Counted from the first letter of the stretch, positions 54,701 to 64,000 are shown. The stretch is DNA of 64,000 nucleotides from Candidatus Kapaibacterium sp. (GCA_023957315.1 JAMLHE010000011.1:1-64000), one strand, 5' to 3'. Notes: a model not told the origin generated them from the letters alone. Made by a program: numbers and translations.

Positions 54701-57297
54701 ACACAGATGTTGAAATTCAAGGTGACTTATATGTAGATGACATTTGGGCTAACGAAGTTAATGCAAACGTTCTTAACGCTGCTTTAGGCGTATTTGACAA
54801 TTTGCAAGTTAATATGGATGCTAACGTTGATGGTAACACTACTTTGAACACACTTGCTGTTTCGGGTACTACTATGTTAAACGGTGCTACTACTGTTAAC
54901 AATACTTTAGATGTAACAGGCATGACTACTTTAGCTGACCTTTCAGCTGTGAATACAACTGTAAATGGCGATTTAGATGTAGTTGGTCTTTCAACTTTAT
55001 GGAATACTGAAATCACCGGAACATTAGGTGTTGATGGTGTTGCTACATTGAATGGTCCTACAATTATCAATAATACATTAGACGTAACCGGTCTTTCAAC
55101 TTTAGCTAATACATTAGTAACCGGAACATTAGGTGTTGATGGTGCTACAACTTTAGCAAGTACATTAACTGTTGATGGTTTGACTCAAATTAATAATGAT
55201 TTGAACGTAACCGGCGATGCTAATGTAGATGGAAATGGTATGTTCGGTGGTGATGTTAGTGCTGTAAATGGTACTTTTAGCGGTGACGTAAGTGCTGTTA
55301 ACGGTTCTTTCAGTGGTGACATCGATGCCGTTAATGCTACTTTAAGCGGTAATTTGACTGTAAATGGTGCTTACGCTCAATTGTCAAACACTACAGAATT
55401 ACAAGTAGAAGGTGGCAATGCAGGTAATGGTGGCGAACTTTTAGTTAGTCGCGGTGCAGGTTTATCACCAGAATGGACAACTTCAATTCCTTACCTCGAA
55501 GTTATTGACCTTGATGTATTAAACAATTTATCAGTTGGTAATGATACTGATATTACAGGCGACCTTACAGTTGCAGGAAATGCATTCTTAAATATGAATG
55601 GTCCTGGCTTCTCTACTTTCGTTCAAGAACTTGTAGTTGCTGAAGATGCGATTGTCGGTAATGACCTCGCTGTTGGAAATGACGGTGTTATCGGTAATGA
55701 CCTTTTGGTTGTTGGTGATGGTATTGTTGTTGGTGACGCAGAAGTATTTGGTGATTTAGATGTTATGACTAACACTACTTTAAATGGTACTTTGGATGTA
55801 ATCGGTGCTTCTACTTTTGCAAGCGAAGCAGAATTTAATGGTGCTAATGTTGCATTCGCGGCAGGTACTGAAGTTCTTGCTTGGGATCCTACATTAATGA
55901 CAAGTAACTTCGAAGGCGATGCTGGCGATTTATTCGTTAGCCGTGGTCCCGGTTTATCACCTGAATGGACTGACGAACTTCCTGACCTTACAATTTCTGG
56001 TTTGTTGACTACTATGAACTTGCACGTTACTAACGATGCCCAAGTTGATAATGACTTAACTGTTGGTAATGACATAGTTGTTACTTCAGGTGATGTTGAT
56101 ATTCAAAATGGTAGCTTAAACGTTGGTTTAGACGTAACTGTCGGTAATGATTTAGCCGTTATCAATGATGGTATCTTCGGAAACGATGTTATCATTCTTG
56201 GTGGTGACCTTGATGTTATTGCAGGAGATGCAAATGTTGCAGGTGATGTAAACGCTACAAACGTTAACACTACTAACGATGTAAATGCTGGCAATGATGT
56301 AAACGCTGCTAATGATGTAAACGGTACTGATTTGAACGCATCTAACAATGTTAATGCAACAAACAATGTAAACGCTACAAATGTTAATGCAACAAACAAT
56401 GTTACTGCACAAAACAACTTAGTATCAGTTAATAATACTGTTGTTGGTAATAACTTGCTGGTTACAAATAATGCTACAGTTTCAGGTAATGCTACAGTTC
56501 AAGGTAATGCGTTAATTAACGGAATTTTGACTGTTGACCAAAATGCATTGTTCAAACAAAGCGTTACAATCAACCAAGACCTTACAATTGACCAAAACCT
56601 AACAGTAACCGGTACTTCTTCATTTAATAATACTGTAAGTATTAACAATGCTGATTTGAATGTAACTAATGGTGGAATCAATGTAATTGGTGATGATGTA
56701 ATTCTTGGTAATCCTGCCGGATTTGACAATCCATCAGCATTTGAAGACCTTTATGTACGTGGAAATATCGAAGCTGACGGTATGATCTTCGGTGCTATCA
56801 ACCCAGGTTTGACTCCGGGTTCGGTAACATTCGGCGGTCCAATCGGCGAAATCGATGAAGATAATGCTAACTTATTCTATGATGACGCTAACAACAGATT
56901 GGGTATCGGTACTAACACACCTGCTCAAACTCTTGACGTTGACGGAACTATGAATGTAAGTGGTGCTTCAACTCTTGCTGCTGCTACTTTAAGCGGTGAC
57001 TTGACAGCAAACAGCAGAATGATTCACGGTTATGCAACTGCCGCTAACTTAGCAGCACTTGTTGCCGAAATCAATAACGGTACAACTGTTATTCAATACG
57101 AAACTGCTAACGCTCTCGAAGCTAACCTCGTAGGTGCTTTACCTGCTGGTACTACCGGACAAATTATTTACATAATTAACAATACTTCAATTGGTTCTAT
57201 CAGTGTTGGTACTCCAATCAACCCAAGAACAATTGTACAAAGCCAAATGGTTGCCTTGATTTACAATGGTTCAAATTGGATTCCAATGGCTAACTAA
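51736..57297 (+). CDS. Giant repetitive secreted fibre-like protein
   Basis: The 1853-residue protein has a signal peptide (1-24, ending VMSQ) and an N-terminal domain found in tail-fibre-type Bacteroidota proteins (RLINYQGNILDQQSNPYEG, MVPAAFVSEVA). A zone with repeated IADGAVTTDKIADLAVTY and GPVGTILGWDG units (about 200-550) follows, then a long region of short L-x-V-x-G-x-[TA]-T/N repeats (about 1000-1660), predicted beta-helical or fibre-like. It includes an Asn-rich block NVNATN (about 1505-1560). Near the end are YDDANNRLGIGTNTP and a C-terminal domain (IIYIINNTS..., ALIYNGSNWIPMAN) shared with the next gene. It has no T9SS sorting domain. Probably a surface or secreted fibre; AGGAGT lies before the ATG and a terminator follows. 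Confidence 0.8.
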   Translation: MKKLILLSFVLLSLIIASVGSVMSQSRLINYQGNILDQQSNPYEGSAQMTFELYDREFGGSQLWSEIQNVTMNKGYFNVYLGSTTPFPANFSFDRELWVQVTVGTSAPYPRSPLTMVPAAFVSEVASLAKFAEDIPDGLVNLNKLSSEVKIMGGDLTGELPNPRLRPGAILEGIEDGSITQSKLAPNVTTRPSGPASGDLTGFYPDPLIAPGAINTFKIADGAVTTDKIADLAVTYNKFQNALGPVGTILGWDGTSWVETSVPEWELGKIVEVYAGDGVYVNEMGNEYGNGFFDVEVGIAESGVTTSKIADQAVTYGKLQNAYGPVGTILGWNGEAWIETDVPTWEADGVIGNEVLDATPNRGLVRAGMGTEASPYTLGIEEEGVVNSMIADQAVSLDKLVDATTGGQVIYWNSVMSHWMLSSGPAPMDDYVIRWVDNGETREPVWSSDDAIVGNEVVDATPMGGLERSGMGTEVSPYTLGVAPGGITDVMLADGAVSLDKLADGTQIGQIIWWDAATSEWRLSEGAAPTQDYVIKWIDAGGTLTPQWAPDDMTIPFEKTITEHVQTLFSLTNNGNSDVMELNTTGTGDGLIINMTQDLTGGGHALHLNGAGFHQPAMMINVETEYGLPTGAATVNATINTLDAASAGFQINTVVNDDGSNLYDVEGLQSFLTVTGGANNMFYTGTWSFAETDNGIATGVWGEAEGMNVQSNFGVIGSAHDAAVSNIGVYGVANSPIYQDYTAMFPAGFSAAVVAYNEGGTFADYGIFALVDGEATGAYVEAEDASAGVFTNNSEYTETVLAFNQDRGDVVVGIANEGSAFVGFNESSTSTAVLENIGTGSAIEAASMGTNFPTVWAENLNDGPAAWFVGTNPQTDGFANNNSVAAVINENNGRALYVEGGAANDENAGNPYFADPANNDDASLIVVNTAYQGGAPWGTAIKTYGDIWANSTIGASQLVALDALVIGDPLGLNTTLYPPMFPGAPLVINTDVEIQGDLYVDDIWANEVNANVLNAALGVFDNLQVNMDANVDGNTTLNTLAVSGTTMLNGATTVNNTLDVTGMTTLADLSAVNTTVNGDLDVVGLSTLWNTEITGTLGVDGVATLNGPTIINNTLDVTGLSTLANTLVTGTLGVDGATTLASTLTVDGLTQINNDLNVTGDANVDGNGMFGGDVSAVNGTFSGDVSAVNGSFSGDIDAVNATLSGNLTVNGAYAQLSNTTELQVEGGNAGNGGELLVSRGAGLSPEWTTSIPYLEVIDLDVLNNLSVGNDTDITGDLTVAGNAFLNMNGPGFSTFVQELVVAEDAIVGNDLAVGNDGVIGNDLLVVGDGIVVGDAEVFGDLDVMTNTTLNGTLDVIGASTFASEAEFNGANVAFAAGTEVLAWDPTLMTSNFEGDAGDLFVSRGPGLSPEWTDELPDLTISGLLTTMNLHVTNDAQVDNDLTVGNDIVVTSGDVDIQNGSLNVGLDVTVGNDLAVINDGIFGNDVIILGGDLDVIAGDANVAGDVNATNVNTTNDVNAGNDVNAANDVNGTDLNASNNVNATNNVNATNVNATNNVTAQNNLVSVNNTVVGNNLLVTNNATVSGNATVQGNALINGILTVDQNALFKQSVTINQDLTIDQNLTVTGTSSFNNTVSINNADLNVTNGGINVIGDDVILGNPAGFDNPSAFEDLYVRGNIEADGMIFGAINPGLTPGSVTFGGPIGEIDEDNANLFYDDANNRLGIGTNTPAQTLDVDGTMNVSGASTLAAATLSGDLTANSRMIHGYATAANLAALVAEINNGTTVIQYETANALEANLVGALPAGTTGQIIYIINNTSIGSISVGTPINPRTIVQSQMVALIYNGSNWIPMAN
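56246..56418 (+). repeat. Asn/Val-rich low-complexity coding repeat
   Basis: Short direct DNA repeats of the type GATGTAAACGCT / AATGTTAATGCAACAAAC encode about 57 residues of repeating [ND]-V-N-A-[TGA]-N. The near-periodic six-residue pattern is prone to slippage. Confidence 0.75.
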
Positions 57298-57309
57298 TAG
57301 TTAACAATA

Positions 57310-57350
57310 ATAGCATAGTCTGATTAATTTCAGGCTATGCTATGATTTTT
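57310..57350 (+). terminator. Intrinsic terminator after the giant fibre-like gene
   Basis: ATAGCATAG (57310-57318) pairs with CTATGCTAT (57335-57343), with extra pairing inside the loop, and is followed by GATTTTTT. Confidence 0.85.
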
Positions 57351-57451
57351 TAGGAATTTAGCTTTTAGAAAAGTATTTTTATGGTATAGTATTTGAGATA
57401 AGTTAGCTTAAATTGAAAAAAATTGTTTAATATAATAGAGGTGCAAACCTT

Positions 57452-60400
57452 ATGAAAAAATTTCATATTCTTATTTTTGGTGTAATTTTCTTCATGGCTA
57501 CAAGCTTGACACAAGCTTTGCCGGAGATATTTTACACCAATTTTGCGAGAACGACGGGTGGTGGCTTAGTCCTAAACTCGAACGTTGACGTAAGAATAAC
57601 CATTTTCGATGGTGCTACCGAGGTTTATAAAGAAACCCACGCCGGTATTACTACAGATGAATTTGGTTTATTTACAGTACCTGTTGGTGATGGGGCTCGG
57701 TTATTCCTTTTAATAGCGCTATGTACGATGCTTTGATTGCTTCAAACAATCTTAACATCTACGCTTCGAAAGTGACGCCGGTGATGGTTACAGATTTATC
57801 GAATTACGTTCTCTTCTGAATACAGCATTAAGAAATGCTGAAATTCAAGGAATGGTTAATTTACAAAGTGCTTATGATGCAGGTAATGAAATCGAAGTAG
57901 TTGTTGGATTCCCGGTTGACCTTACTGGTACCGGTTTAATCCAATCAGCAGCTTCAATTGCTGACATTAACACAAATGGTCCTTCAACATTGACTACAAA
58001 AGAATATGTTGATGACGCTATTGCTGCAATTTTCCCATTGCCACATATTACCGAAGGCGATGCGATTGAAATTTTACCCGATGGCTATTATGATGGTACA
58101 ACTACACAATCTATTGGCGTAGCTGACAACACTATTACAAATGCCAAAATTCATGACAATGCTGAATTCGCAGAAGTCTCAGCTTTAGGCGATGGTTATG
58201 CTGAAGGTACTGACGTCGGTTCTTGGTCAGTTACTAATTCCAACAGAGTTTTAAATTTTGCCGGTGTGGGTTTGACGAATGTAACCCGCGATGGTAACAC
58301 TGTTTTAATTGATGGTTCTGATAACTGGGGTATGCAAGTTGTTGAATCAGATGCTACTCTTCTTGGTGATGGTACAGTTGGTAATGAACTTGGTGTAAAT
58401 GAAGATTTCCCATTTGTTTGGACTTCATACCACCAATTTATTCCTTCTACTGACGAACCTGCAATTGCCATTGATGGAAGCAACTCAACGACTAATCCTT
58501 CTTTGATTGCCGTTGGTAATGCTGACCCTACTGTGCCCGACTTCATGTTTGATGGAGAAATGGTAATCTTAGGTACAGATGATACTGATGTTAATGCAGA
58601 GTTAACTGTTTACGGTTCAACTCAATTGTTAGGTCAAAAAAATGACGCTCAACCTGAACTTTATGTAGAAGGTGATGTCGTTGTTACCGGTTATGTTGAT
58701 GCTGAACGCGGATTCTTCAATTTTGATAATACAGGTAACGCGGGTGCATTTGCTCTTATGGTTAATGCCACGGGTGATACGCCTTCGAGCCCTACTTTCC
58801 CAACTGTAGCTCAAGCTGTTACCGGTGTAGCAACTTATTCAGGTGGTGCTCCAAATATGACTGATATGCTTTCTGCAAATGTTGGTATAGCTGTAGCCGG
58901 AGCCGGTATCTTAGCTATCGGTACATACGGTGGTTCACGCTCTGCTAACTTGGTTGCGAATGTCGGTACGGTTGGTCATGCTTATAATTCATTGAGTCCT
59001 TATAATTCTCATGGTCTTGTTGGTATGGTTACTACTACTTTATCCGGTGCTGCTGAAATTGGAACTGCATTAGGCTTAGGAATTAACTCCGGTGTTACGG
59101 GTATCAATTTAGGTGTTGCTGCTAATGATTATGCAGGTTACTTTATTGGTGACGTTAACGTTGATGGCGATTTTAATAATACAGGTAGTGCTGTATTTGA
59201 AAATGATGTTCAAATTGATGGTAATTTGAATGTTGACGGTACTATTACCGGTCATGAATTCTTGTTAACAAGTGGAAACTATCGTGTAGCAGAAGATGTT
59301 AACGATATTCCTTGGGTTAATTTTAACAAAGCATCAGGAACTGTAATGGAAATCGGTTTAGGTACTGATGGCGCTTCAGCTCCTGCAGGCTACGGATTAC
59401 AAGTAAATAACGACGCCGGTGATATGAGAGCCGGAATCGGTCTTCATGAAGGCGATTGGGTAGTTGGCGTTACTGATGGTGTTAACCAAGCAGGCGCTAT
59501 TTCTAATCCTTCAGTTACAATGTTAGCTGTATTAAATGCAGGTACTCCTATGTTTATTGCAGACAATGATGGTAACACTTATGTTGCAGGTGATTTGACA
59601 GTAGATGGTACTGTTTATGGTGCTACTTTGAATGGTGCATATACTGAAGGTTCTGTTCTTTTCGGAGCTGCTGACGGTAGCATTACTGAAAATAATGGCG
59701 AACTCTTTTGGGATGATGCAAGTTCTTATTTAGGTCTTGGCACTGATATGCCGGCAGCTAAACTCAATATATTTTCACCAACTGATGTAGCTTTAATTAT
59801 AGAAGGTACTCAAGGCGACAGCAATCCTGACGTTTTGATTGACGGTGAAGTATTAATTTTGGGTGATGCTAATGGTGATGCCGAATTTTGGATTAATGGC
59901 GGCGACGGTATCCAGCTTGATGCTGGTGCTAGGTTATACATTAATTCCGGCGACGGTATCCTTTTAGAAGGTGGCGCTAGCATGATTATTGACGATCTTG
60001 GAACTCTTAACGTTGATGGCGACGGTACATTTAACAATGACCTATATGTATCGAATGAATTATTTGTTACTTTTGACGCTGATTTTGGTCAAAATGTTAT
60101 CATTGATAACGATTTGTCTGTTGGTAACGATTTGACTGTAGGAGGTCTTGCTACTTTTGAAAATGTAATGGTTAATGAATTTGCTGAATCAGCTAAAACA
60201 GGTGCTGAAATAGCAGCCGAAGTTAGCGATAACTTGTTCGTTACTAAAGATTACGTTCAAGGTGGTCACTTCGGTACTTTCACAACTTTAATTGCTTTCA
60301 ATCCATTATCGGGACCTGCAATTACAGCTACTTCATCGGATGCAACTGCTCCTACTGTTACAATCGAAAATACTCACCCTAATGGTACCGCATTGCAAGT

Positions 60401-60866
60401 TCAATCGAACAACGCTTCGACTACTGCAATTGAAATTCCAACAGGTAACATGAGTATTAGTAATGGTCAGTTAATCATCTCCGCTAATGCGGGTATTACT
60501 TCCGCTCCTCCAGAAGGACAAGGACCTGCGCTTATTGTAGGTAACTTTGGTAGTTCTGCAGGCGGAAATGGTGGTGGTTTGATGGTTCTCGAAGGTCATA
60601 CTGCTTTGTCTTACAACGCTTATGATGAAACTACTACTGACTATTCAGAAGAAGCTCATTCAGTTCTTGATATTAATGCAGGTGCAGCTATGGCAATCAC
60701 AGCTTTACCCGGCTCTAATGTTGCAGCCGATATGCCTGCTACATTGCTTTATATCATTAACTCAGGTACTTTTACTATTACTTTACCCGGTACTTTAGGT
60801 ACTATCCTAGCCGGTGAAGTTGCTACTTTTGTACACAACGGTTCAGCTTGGTACAGAATTAACTAA
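57452..60866 (+). pseudogene. Fibre-like secreted protein interrupted by two frameshifts
   Basis: The first frame (57452-57736) gives a signal peptide and an N-terminal domain (NVDVRITIFDGATEVYKE, FGLFTVPVGDG). After about 57691 the homologous sequence continues in the -1 frame (WGSVIPFNSAMYDALIASNN). After about 57770 it continues in a third frame (RFESDAGDGYRFIELRSLL) that stays open to 60866. Two one-base losses about 80 bp apart explain this; the first is at a GGGG run. The rest (about 1000 residues) has DGAVTT-like and L-x-V-x-G repeats and the C-terminal YIINSGT...FVHNGSAWYRIN domain shared with the 51736 gene. It could be a true disruption or an assembly error. If only the parts are made, a secreted 94-residue fragment and a leaderless 1004-residue protein result. 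Confidence 0.8.
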
Positions 60867-61166
60867 TTCTATTATTCGGAGCTGTCCGGCTTCTTGAAGT
60901 CGGATAGCTCTGAAATAATAAATCTCTCATATTGAGCTGAGATATTTGCTCATCTGAATATGGGAGATAAAGAAAATTATCTAAAACATGGATGAAGATT
61001 GGTGTATTTGAAAATTTTTCTTTGATTTTGTAGTAAAATTCATTATTTTTAAAGATTCATTTATGGGAAAGCTTATGAAGACAGATTTTACTTGCTTCAA
61101 TTTTTACACGCAGGACATATCTAAAACAATTAAGGATATTTTGTTAATATTTGTGGGAGATTTTTT
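60867..61166. other. Structured intergenic region with two long hairpins
   Basis: Hairpin A (60870-60920) has arms of more than 20 nt with a few G-U pairs and one bulge around a TTGA-type loop. Hairpin B (60923-60967) has an 11-bp outer stem (TCTCTCATATT with AATATGGGAGA) and an inner GAGC/GCTC stem. Neither is followed by a T-tract, so they are not classic terminators. The remaining ~200 bp are AT-rich, and a GGGAG Shine-Dalgarno-like sequence precedes the ATG at 61167. Confidence 0.5.
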
Positions 61167-64000
61167 ATGAAAAAATTATCAACACTTCTGACCCTTTTGG
61201 TGTGCTTCATTTTGTTTAGCACATCTGCATGGTCAGCAAATTGGATAGTAGATAACGTCGATGGACCTATCTATTCTATTCAAGACGCCGTCAATGCCGC
61301 TTCAGGTAATGACATTATCTATGTAAATGGTTCTGGTACCAGTTACACTGAAAATGTGAATATACCCGGTGGCAAAAACCAATTATCAATTATTGGTGTT
61401 AATGATGGTTCTGGTTTCCCGGTACTTGATGGTACTACGGCTGGAAACCCAAAAGTTGCTTTCAGAGTTAGCTCTGATAACGTGACTATTCAAAACATGG
61501 TGATTCAAAACTACAACTACGGTGGTGCAACTAACGTTGACTTCGGTAGCGCCCAACGCGGTGTGGGTATTGAATCGCTTATCGCTTCTTCCGGACACAA
61601 TTTCTCAGATAATACAATTGATAATTGTAACTGGGGTATTTATGTTCGCGAAGGTAATAGTATTAGTGTTACTGATAACATTATTACAAATACTGTTGCT
61701 ACCGCTCACGGTAGTGGCTATCCAAATACCGGTGGCGCCGGTATTGCTTTTGTTAGCGTAGGTGTTTCTTTGGATGAAAACACAATCGAAGATAACTCTA
61801 TTACGACAACTGCTGTTTATGGTGTATTTTTTGGTCGCAGACTTGATGGTGGTGCTCCGGTTAATGGCGATAACGTCGTTATTAATGGTAACATTATTGC
61901 AGCTGCAGGTGTTGGAAACAACGGTTTCGCTATCTTTGTTAACAATATCAAGCCGAATGATGCCTTGAGAATTGAGAATAATGTGTTGAATAATAATGAA
62001 GCAGGTTTATTGTTAGACCAAAATGCTTCAGCTATGACTGACATTAATGTATTCAACAACGAATTTAATAATACTGTTTCTACTATTGAAGTTCAAACTG
62101 ATGATTTATTCAGCGGTGGAACTTTATATGACATCATGTTCAATAATGGCAACATTTTTGACGAAGGTACTCCGACTACAACTCCGGGTGCTGTTGCTGC
62201 ATTGGCAGTTTTAGTAGAAGAAGTGGTAAGCGATGGTAATAATCGTTTCATTCGCAATACTTTTGCTACTGCAATTGTTGACGGCGAAGCTTATTTGTCA
62301 GCTGCTGCTGCAAGTACAGACGTTAAAGTTTATGCTATGGCTGGACTTTATCCAAACGAAGTTGCACTTGTGTCAAATGACCCGTCAAATATGCAAAACA
62401 TGTTGATTACAGGTGAAGTTAATGGCGGAAATCTTGCAACTGCGCAAGGTGATGTTGCCGGTACAACTATGTTTACAATTGACCCATTAAGTAATTTAAC
62501 TGTTTCTTTCGAAAATTTGAATTTCAGTTTACTTGCAACTAATGCACAAGTAGCTATTGAAACAGAGTCTTCGAATACAAGTGTAACTGGAAGTGTATTC
62601 AGCACTGTAAACACAACTACTCCTGTAACAGGTGTAATTGCTACTGGCGCTGCAACTGCTGGTTTCGCTTTTGCTGAAAACGAAATGAATGGTAATTTTG
62701 GTACAGGTTTAATTATTGACCAAAATACTTTTACTATTAGTTGTAATGATTTCAATCCAACAACAACTGCTAACGTCATAATTGATGTTACTGATTGGAA
62801 TGCTGATGTTGCTGATATCAACGGTGGTGAAATCATCAACAATACTTTCAATTCAGCTTTTGGTGCAACTGCTACTAACGTCAGAGTTATCTACCCAACT
62901 GTTCCTTCAGGTGGATTAGAAATAGGCGCACCTGCTAATGGTAACTTCTTCATGAATGGTGATCTTGCTATAGATTTAACCCTCATGGATAATAACCAAG
63001 TTACAATTGGATATAATAATTTCCAAGAAGCTGATTATATTGATTGGGTTAATAATTCAGCAGCTTTTGCAGTAAATGCAGGTTGGAATTATTGGGATAT
63101 CCCAGGTACTGATCCTAACACTGAAATTAGTGCTATGATTACCGGTGCAGGCGCAGCTAATGTATCCTTCTTGCCAATCTTCACTGATGATACTGATACA
63201 GACTTAGATGTATGTGGTTTCCAAGTTGACCCAACTTCAGTTTGGGTTCCTGTTTATACAGCAGTTAATGTTGGTGACCCATTGACTCATCCGGATGCAT
63301 TATTCTTCTGGACTTTGGAAGATGCGATTACAGATCCTAATACAGGTATCGGTTCCGGTGGTGCTCCTGAAAGATATGCAGTTTACATGTATAACACAGG
63401 TACATTAACAGAAAACAATGCCTTGGGAATTGGTTATCCAATGTTGATTGGTGGTGCTCCCGCTCAAGCTTCAAATGGTAATACAGACCCTGACCCAACT
63501 ATGTGGACAGTAGAAGCTGCAAATGACATGGTTAATTTGTTTGAAATTTTCGAAACCGGTACAGCTATTAACCCTGTTGCTTTCGATAATTTTACATTGC
63601 ACCCTTCTGATATCTCGCTATCATCAGATAATAATGCAATTTATATTGACATCTTTGGTGCTCCAAATATTATGTCATATTTGCAAGTTACTAATTGTAT
63701 ATTTGATGTTGCTCACATAAATCAATCAAGTGCAATTGTTGTTAATTCATCAACAGTTTCAATTGATAACTTCTTCATTTATAATAATACATTCATGAAG
63801 AATGATGACGGATTTGCTTTGCATGTAAATGCAGGTATCGTATCAACTGATATTGAATTCCTTCATAATAATATTTTATGGAATATTGCAGGTACTAATC
63901 CCGAATTTTCAATTTATTTTGAAGATGGTGTTGATGGTTTGATAGTTCTCGGTAATAATTTTGAAGCAGGTATCATATTAGAATCTGTTGCAAATAATAT
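61167..64000 (+). CDS. Giant secreted beta-helix-like protein, C-terminus outside the window
   Basis: From the ATG at 61167 the frame is open to the right edge (944 codons, no stop). A signal peptide (KLSTLLTLLVCFILFSTSAWSA) is followed by NWIVDNVDGPIYSIQDAVNAA, the usual start of pectate-lyase-like/PbH1 right-handed beta-helix proteins. Repeating N-x-I-x-N-x2-x-G and NNTF turns follow (DNVTIQNMVIQN, DNTIDNCNWGIYVREG, NNVLNNNEAGLLLDQN). No catalytic residues can be assigned. It shares the GGT/GCT/ACT codon bias of the three preceding genes. Its C-terminus, and thus its secretion route, lies outside the window. Confidence 0.85.
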   Translation, partial: MKKLSTLLTLLVCFILFSTSAWSANWIVDNVDGPIYSIQDAVNAASGNDIIYVNGSGTSYTENVNIPGGKNQLSIIGVNDGSGFPVLDGTTAGNPKVAFRVSSDNVTIQNMVIQNYNYGGATNVDFGSAQRGVGIESLIASSGHNFSDNTIDNCNWGIYVREGNSISVTDNIITNTVATAHGSGYPNTGGAGIAFVSVGVSLDENTIEDNSITTTAVYGVFFGRRLDGGAPVNGDNVVINGNIIAAAGVGNNGFAIFVNNIKPNDALRIENNVLNNNEAGLLLDQNASAMTDINVFNNEFNNTVSTIEVQTDDLFSGGTLYDIMFNNGNIFDEGTPTTTPGAVAALAVLVEEVVSDGNNRFIRNTFATAIVDGEAYLSAAAASTDVKVYAMAGLYPNEVALVSNDPSNMQNMLITGEVNGGNLATAQGDVAGTTMFTIDPLSNLTVSFENLNFSLLATNAQVAIETESSNTSVTGSVFSTVNTTTPVTGVIATGAATAGFAFAENEMNGNFGTGLIIDQNTFTISCNDFNPTTTANVIIDVTDWNADVADINGGEIINNTFNSAFGATATNVRVIYPTVPSGGLEIGAPANGNFFMNGDLAIDLTLMDNNQVTIGYNNFQEADYIDWVNNSAAFAVNAGWNYWDIPGTDPNTEISAMITGAGAANVSFLPIFTDDTDTDLDVCGFQVDPTSVWVPVYTAVNVGDPLTHPDALFFWTLEDAITDPNTGIGSGGAPERYAVYMYNTGTLTENNALGIGYPMLIGGAPAQASNGNTDPDPTMWTVEAANDMVNLFEIFETGTAINPVAFDNFTLHPSDISLSSDNNAIYIDIFGAPNIMSYLQVTNCIFDVAHINQSSAIVVNSSTVSIDNFFIYNNTFMKNDDGFALHVNAGIVSTDIEFLHNNILWNIAGTNPEFSIYFEDGVDGLIVLGNNFEAGIILESVANN

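Noticed and set aside
54069..57000. Minus-strand frames of 76-150 codons inside the giant gene
   Set aside because: They arise from its repetitive GGT/GCT/ACT-rich composition; their sequences are Ser/Thr/Val-rich antisense products without starts or domains.
57685..57780. Programmed ribosomal frameshifting as explanation of the broken gene
   Set aside because: Two separate shifts would be needed, no classic slippery heptamer with a downstream structure is seen at the second site, and this would be unusual for a surface protein. Mutation or sequence error is simpler.
61386..63720. Several 65-167-codon frames on both strands at the right end
   Set aside because: They are shadows of the one long plus-strand gene that opens at 61167 and runs off the edge with no stop.

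Overview
The window looks like a chromosome segment from a member of the Bacteroidota in the broad sense (Bacteroidetes/Chlorobi/Ignavibacteria/Kapabacteria group). This is an inference from several signs. At least five secreted proteins end in type IX secretion system (T9SS)-type C-terminal sorting domains. There are two TonB-dependent receptors (one paired with a DUF4249 lipoprotein), VWA and OmpA lipoproteins, and several Bacteroidota-type promoters of the form TTG-N18/19-TAnnTTTG. The DNA is AT-rich. Unlike many Bacteroidetes, a good share of genes have a recognisable Shine-Dalgarno sequence. No species can be named from the sequence alone.

Layout. 1-13.6 kb: surface and secreted proteins. 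These are a left-truncated hypothetical gene, a T9SS cargo on the minus strand, a double-OmpA outer-membrane protein, and a family of VWA/propeller/cohesin-like T9SS proteins (5839-13535) shaped by duplication, domain swap and a recent 293-bp gene conversion. 13.7-14.8 kb: a response regulator/histidine kinase hybrid. 14.9-21.9 kb (minus strand): a seven-gene chaperone-usher-type pilus operon with five small exported subunit-like proteins, a PapD-like chaperone and an usher-like outer-membrane protein with an unusual C-terminal extension. Upstream of it, at 21.85-22.38 kb, lie five tandem ~120-bp repeats, each with two 16-bp palindromes in the 7-2-7 geometry typical of NarL/FixJ-family binding sites. 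22.4-28.8 kb (minus): a NarL-type response regulator, TonB-dependent receptor, YfiR-like periplasmic protein and hybrid histidine kinase, apparently one signalling operon. The response regulator's own upstream region carries the same sequence blocks as the repeats, so it is a candidate controller of the pilus operon.

29-34.6 kb: tRNA-Lys and a complete RND efflux operon (adaptor, pump, TolC). 34.7-39.4 kb (plus): a PLP-dependent decarboxylase followed by a VWA-OmpA lipoprotein, a T9SS cargo and an outer-membrane protein. 39.5-42.1 kb (minus): a ferritin plus three diverged ferritin-like paralogues that have lost iron ligands. 42.3-50.6 kb: small membrane and regulatory genes, rpsU with an extended Shine-Dalgarno, a DUF4249/TonB receptor pair, an exonuclease fused to a degenerate UvrC-like domain, a HAD phosphatase and an RsmB-type rRNA methyltransferase. 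51-64 kb (plus): four very repetitive secreted or adhesin-like genes with a strong shared codon bias (GGT, GCT, ACT, GTT). One is broken by two frameshifts. The last, a beta-helix-like giant, runs off the right edge.

The best candidate for an undescribed system is 14.9-28.9 kb: a pilus assembly operon in a T9SS-bearing lineage, preceded by a tandem array of palindromes and next to a receptor/YfiR/kinase/regulator module. Every functional link there beyond sequence similarity is inference.
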